Origin: Campylobacteraceae bacterium
GTDB taxonomy: Bacteria > Campylobacterota > Campylobacteria > Campylobacterales > Sulfurovaceae
Reading direction: 5' to 3'
Length of the DNA: 7,175 nt
Assembly (NCBI GenBank): GCA_027022775.1
Contig: JALVXO010000248.1
Location: 1-7,175 of the forward strand
The notes beneath the pieces were generated by a model that had not been told where the DNA came from, did no database searches, and saw nothing but the letters and a program-made list of their open reading frames with translations. The position numbers and the translations under genes are program-made. Below are positions 6,053 through 7,175 of the stretch, piece after piece (within the stretch, counting starts at the first letter, position 1; every line of letters starts with the position of its first letter).

Positions 6053-6065
6053 ATTATATTATAAT
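6053..6065. promoter_or_regulatory. Back-to-back -10 boxes for lhgO and the small lipoprotein
   Basis: The stretch ATTATATTATAAT gives TATAAT on the minus strand at 6053-6058 (and again at 6058-6063) and on the plus strand at 6060-6065. The two start codons are only 55 bases apart, so the divergent promoters must overlap. Each would leave a leader of only about 12-17 bases, just long enough for a ribosome binding site. No -35 boxes are evident. Confidence 0.45.
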
Positions 6066-6084
6066 ACTGCTAAAAAGGTTTTAG

Positions 6085-6549
6085 ATGAAAAAATTGCCAT
6101 TTCTTTTTTTAATAATTTTATTAAGCGGCTGTATGGTTTATAAAAAAGGGCCCAAAAAAACAGAAAGCGGCTATAAAATTTTGGTAAATGAAGGAACAGT
6201 CTGCCTTTTGGCTAAAAATTCCCAATTAAAAGGGGTTTATTACCCGTTAAACACAAACTGCCTCCCTTCAAATCTTTACAGCTGGAAAATGGACTCTATC
6301 GACTTTGAAAACACCCCTAACGGGGTAAAAATGCAAACTTACGGATTGTATAAACGGATAGATTCCAAAGCCGCCCTTGCAGATTGCGGTGGGGCTGGAA
6401 TTAAAAGCTCCAAAATTTCTGTAAATACACCGGTTACAATCTACTGGGACAAAACAAAACTTGTAACGCTTAAAGACGGCCAAAGCGCCTGTTTTAAAAA
6501 GGCAGGAGAGAGCATTATAAAAGTCAAAGGCAAAGCAGGTGCATTTTAA
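6085..6549 (+). CDS. Small cysteine-rich lipoprotein of unknown function
   Basis: The 154-residue product has a classic lipoprotein signal: MKK, hydrophobic residues 5-13, lipobox LSGC and lipidation at Cys16. Met17 follows the Cys, so an inner-membrane Asp+2 retention signal is absent and outer-membrane sorting is plausible. The mature protein has four further cysteines (40, 59, 101, 136), enough for two disulfides in the oxidising periplasm. The rest alternates short hydrophobic strands (YKILVNEGTVCLLAK at 30-44, PVTIYWDKTKLVTLKDG at 116-132), suggesting a compact beta fold. I do not recognise the family. An AAAAAGG ribosome binding site lies 6 bases before the ATG. The 3' end overlaps murB by 11 bases, so the two form an operon and are probably translationally coupled. 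Confidence 0.85.
   Translation: MKKLPFLFLIILLSGCMVYKKGPKKTESGYKILVNEGTVCLLAKNSQLKGVYYPLNTNCLPSNLYSWKMDSIDFENTPNGVKMQTYGLYKRIDSKAALADCGGAGIKSSKISVNTPVTIYWDKTKLVTLKDGQSACFKKAGESIIKVKGKAGAF
6526..6530 (+). promoter_or_regulatory. Ribosome binding site for the GTG start of murB
   Basis: AAAGG lies inside the end of the lipoprotein gene, 8 bases before the GTG at 6539. An in-frame TAA at 6518-6520 closes the frame upstream, so GTG at 6539 is the only start that keeps the conserved N terminus. Confidence 0.55.
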
Positions 6550-7175
6550 AGAGATTGATTTTTCTAAATACAGCAGCATAAAAATAGGTCCAAAAGTTCA
6601 AGTTGCTGTAATAGAGCAAGGGGATGAGTTTCCAAAAGAGAGGGTGCTTATTGGCGGAGCAAACAATCTGCTGATTTCTAATAACCCGCCGCCGCTTATG
6701 GTTTTGGGAAAAAGTTACGACTTTATCGAAATAGATGGCGACAGTTTGATAGTTGGATGTGCAGTAAAAACAGGCAGGCTTTTAAGTTTTGCCAAAAAAA
6801 ACAATATTGCAAATTTTGAATTTGTAGCAAAATTGCCAGGAACTGTGGGGGGAATGGCAGCAATGAATGCCGGAGTTAAAAGTTATGAAGTTTTTAATAT
6901 TATCAAAGAGATTGAAATCGGCGGGAAATGGGTTAAAAAAGAAGATATAGAGCACGGTTACCGCTTTGCCAAGTTAAACGGAATTGCAACAAAAATTAAA
7001 TTTGTGCTCCAAACAGGGTACAGTGAAGAGTTAAAAAATGAACTTTTAGCACTGCGCAACAATCAGCCAAAAGAGCCAAGTGCCGGAAGCTTTTTCAAAA
7101 ATCCGCCGGGAGATTACGCCGGCAGGCTTATTGAAGCGGTAGGATTAAAAGGCAAACGAATCGGCAATATGGCAT
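6539..7175 (+). CDS. murB: UDP-N-acetylenolpyruvoylglucosamine reductase MurB, 3' end missing
   Basis: The first 212 residues are visible; the frame stays open to the window end. MurB is the cytoplasmic FAD enzyme that reduces UDP-GlcNAc-enolpyruvate to UDP-MurNAc with NADPH, the second committed step of peptidoglycan synthesis. Landmarks are YSSIKIG at 11-17, IGGANNLL at 38-45 (FAD pyrophosphate loop, usually GGGSN), LPGTVGGMAAMNAG at 99-112, GYRF at 140-143 with the active-site Arg142, and SAGSFFKNPPGDYAGRLIE at 181-199, in which Ser184 is the expected proton donor to the substrate. The catalytic Glu near the C terminus would be outside the window. The short spacing between GYRF and GSFFKNP and the short N terminus suggest a compact enzyme of the type seen in Campylobacterota. 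It starts with GTG, 11 bases inside the upstream lipoprotein gene. Confidence 0.93.
   Translation, partial: MHFKEIDFSKYSSIKIGPKVQVAVIEQGDEFPKERVLIGGANNLLISNNPPPLMVLGKSYDFIEIDGDSLIVGCAVKTGRLLSFAKKNNIANFEFVAKLPGTVGGMAAMNAGVKSYEVFNIIKEIEIGGKWVKKEDIEHGYRFAKLNGIATKIKFVLQTGYSEELKNELLALRNNQPKEPSAGSFFKNPPGDYAGRLIEAVGLKGKRIGNMA

Noticed and set aside
6036..6080. Perfect 9-bp inverted repeat AACCTTTTT / AAAAAGGTT flanking the divergent promoter
   Set aside because: Each arm is the AAAAAGG ribosome binding site of its own gene, which explains the symmetry without an operator.
6268..6579. Minus-strand frame of 103 codons across the lipoprotein/murB junction
   Set aside because: It covers the end of one supported gene and the start of another and shows no signal or domain of its own.
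1..7175. CRISPR arrays, tRNA or rRNA genes, insertion sequences, toxin-antitoxin or defence genes
   Set aside because: I looked on both strands and saw no spaced direct repeats, cloverleaf sequence, transposase or defence motifs; the window is occupied by envelope and redox genes.

Overview
The window is AT-rich, gene-dense bacterial DNA that reads like an ordinary chromosomal segment of a Campylobacterota (epsilonproteobacterial) species. The basis is the lysine/phenylalanine/isoleucine-rich proteins, A/T-rich intergenic gaps with TATAAT boxes and no clear -35 boxes, GTG and TTG starts with AAGGA-type ribosome binding sites, and the look of the MurB and MltB sequences. This is an impression from composition and protein style, not a database result. 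No tRNA, rRNA, IS element, phage gene or CRISPR array was seen.

Layout. (1) Positions 1-906, minus: an exported L,D-transpeptidase with an N-terminal peptidoglycan-binding domain; its 3' end lies outside the window. (2) 1016-1684, plus: an NfsB-like nitroreductase, divergent from the first gene. (3) 1744-2808, minus: an MltB-type lytic transglycosylase with a TTG start, convergent with the nitroreductase. (4) 2914-4293, minus: a lipoprotein made of eight ~50-residue repeats, probably an eight-bladed beta-propeller. (5) 4421-4840, plus: a small exported protein of unknown function, divergent from the propeller gene. (6) 4872-6029, minus: an LhgO/L2HGDH-family FAD oxidoreductase. (7) 6085-6549, plus: a small cysteine-rich lipoprotein of unknown function. 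(8) 6539-7175, plus: murB, overlapping gene 7 by 11 bases and cut by the window end.

Most of the window concerns the cell envelope. MurB makes UDP-MurNAc for peptidoglycan in the cytoplasm. The L,D-transpeptidase and the lytic transglycosylase remodel peptidoglycan in the periplasm. Two lipoproteins and one exported protein complete the set. The nitroreductase and the FAD oxidoreductase are cytoplasmic redox enzymes with no evident link to the rest.

No novel multi-gene system is evident. The best leads are two nearly identical 25-bp promoter elements placed head to head between the propeller lipoprotein and the unknown exported protein (4314-4338 and 4373-4397), which suggest that the pair is co-regulated, and the propeller lipoprotein itself.
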